Assembly (NCBI RefSeq): GCF_001578185.1
Contig: NZ_CP011008.1
Location: 3,872,001-3,936,000, forward strand
Source of the DNA: Peribacillus simplex
GTDB taxonomy: Bacteria; Bacillota; Bacilli; Bacillales; DSM-1321
Length of the DNA stretch: 64,000 nt
Direction: 5' to 3'
The notes under the pieces were generated by a model. The model had not been told where the DNA came from, searched no databases, and saw only the letters and a program-made list of their open reading frames with translations. Position 1 is the first letter of the stretch; each line of letters begins with the position of its first letter. Shown piece by piece: positions 63,195 to 64,000 of the stretch. The position numbers and the translations under genes are program-made.

Positions 63195-64000
63195 CTATTT
63201 TGGTAAAAATTCATTGGTAAATGCCTTTTCAGGATTGAAATCACCTTCAAGAAGCTTATTTTCCTTCATCCAATCACTATAATTCTTCCAGATTTCAAGC
63301 TTTTGTTCACCCCAACGCGGAGCATCATCCTGATACTTATCTGCAAGCCACTCCTGGCTTTTCTTCACTAGTTTTGGATCTAGATCAGGTGCAGACTTAA
63401 TTAATATGTCCGCTGCTGCATCAGGATTCTTAATTGCAAACTGGTACCCTTTCGAAGCTGCATGAACGAATGCTTTAACAGTCTCAGGATCCTCTTTAAT
63501 CATCTTTTCATTTGTTGTCAAAACAGGCGTATAGTAATCAAGCTTATCAGAGTATTCGGTTAAGTAAACCATATTAAGCTTTTCATTCCGCAACTCAGCC
63601 TCGATACCTGTCCACCCATAATAAATCCAGGCGAAATCTATATCCCTTTTAACCGAAGTGAAAAAATCTGTGTCCCCTGTATTCACTATATCCACTTTAT
63701 TTACATCGGCATTTTCTTTTTTCATAAGTGAATCAATAATGGCCTTTTCAACTGGAGACCCCCAGCCACCATACGTTTTCCCTTCAAAATCCTTGGGAGT
63801 TTTAATGTTTTTTGCCGCAGGTGAAGCGAATCCAGAGGTATTATGCTGGATGACAGCAGCTAGCGAAACAATCGGAACGCCTTGCACGCGGGCCTGCGTA
63901 ATGCCCTCCTGGTAGCTCACGCCAAATTCAGATTTCCCTGAAGCCACAAGTTTATCAGCTCCAGCTTCGCCTGGCATGATAATTTCCACATCCAGACCTT
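63195..64000 (-). CDS. ABC transporter substrate-binding protein, NMT1/THI5-like, N-terminus outside the window
   Basis: The coding frame stays open to the right edge (GLDVEIIMPGEAGADKL is read across 63989), so at least 268 C-terminal residues are visible and the signal peptide lies beyond. The fold is that of NMT1/THI5-like periplasmic proteins (SGKSEFGVSYQEGITQARVQ, KNIKTPKDFEGKTYGGWGSP, DIDFAWIYYGWTGIE), as in ThiY, which binds formylaminopyrimidine. First visible gene of the operon SBP - thiamine-binding protein - permease - ATPase - TatD. Its regulatory region, where a TPP riboswitch would be expected, is not in the window. Confidence 0.9.
   Translation of the reverse strand, partial: GLDVEIIMPGEAGADKLVASGKSEFGVSYQEGITQARVQGVPIVSLAAVIQHNTSGFASPAAKNIKTPKDFEGKTYGGWGSPVEKAIIDSLMKKENADVNKVDIVNTGDTDFFTSVKRDIDFAWIYYGWTGIEAELRNEKLNMVYLTEYSDKLDYYTPVLTTNEKMIKEDPETVKAFVHAASKGYQFAIKNPDAAADILIKSAPDLDPKLVKKSQEWLADKYQDDAPRWGEQKLEIWKNYSDWMKENKLLEGDFNPEKAFTNEFLPK

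Overview
The window is a contiguous piece of a Bacillus-type (Bacillaceae, low-GC, endospore-forming Firmicute) chromosome. The order infC-rpmI-rplT, thrS, ytxC, dnaI, dnaB, nrdR, speD, gapB, coaE, ytaF, mutM, polA, phoR, phoP, mdh, icd, citZ, ytwI, ytvI, fxsA, pyk, pfkA, accA, accD, ytsJ, dnaE, ytrHI, nrnA, ytpI, ytoI, ytkL, argH, argG, moaB, ackA, ytxK, tpx, ytfJ, ytfI, yteJ, sppA, nadF follows the Bacillus subtilis backbone as I know it. It differs from that backbone by hflK-hflC, an aceBA glyoxylate-shunt pair, a FadR-type GntR regulator and a few small genes. This pattern and a characteristic intergenic repeat suggest a Peribacillus/Priestia-like genus; that assignment is inference.

Layout. 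1-8.2 kb: translation and replication initiation (L20-leader infC operon with an AUU start, T-box thrS, dnaB-dnaI-nrdR). 8.2-10.9 kb: speD and gluconeogenic gapB, separated by an accessory patch holding a tiny peptide ORF with its own terminator, a 106-bp palindromic repeat and a transposase fossil. 10.9-20.6 kb: coaE, ytaF, repair genes mutM and polA, hflKC, and the phoPR two-component system. 20.8-33.5 kb: central carbon metabolism (citZ-icd-mdh, aceB-aceA, pyk, pfkA). 33.7-37.6 kb: malic enzyme, GntR regulator and acetyl-CoA carboxylase accDA, with two distinct predicted operators. 37.7-45.2 kb: dnaE, sporulation genes ytrHI, nrnA, ytpI and ytoI. 45.4-51.2 kb: ytkL, an M24 peptidase, a frameshifted gene, a universal stress protein and argGH with ARG boxes. 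51.4-60.6 kb: moaB, an EcsC-like gene, ackA, ytxK, tpx, sporulation genes ytfJ and ytfI, yteJ, sppA, NAD kinase. 60.6-64 kb: an ABC import operon resembling thiamine-precursor uptake, with a TatD-family hydrolase at its distal end; its first gene runs off the window.

The genes form a metabolic decision centre. Glycolysis (pfkA, pyk), gluconeogenesis (gapB with CcpN-like sites, ytsJ), the oxidative TCA branch, the glyoxylate bypass, acetate overflow (ackA) and fatty-acid commitment (accDA) all lie within about 45 kb. Several carry recognisable operators: CcpN-type at gapB, FapR-like at accDA, a FadR-type palindrome at ytsJ, ARG boxes at argG, and an uncharacterised inverted repeat at aceBA.

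I found no CRISPR array, rRNA, tRNA, prophage or obviously new defence system. The least explained items are the 19-codon ORF unit near 9.0 kb, the 40-codon membrane ORF at 55.9 kb, the FapR-like box before accD, the aceBA inverted repeat, and the TatD gene coupled to the transporter.
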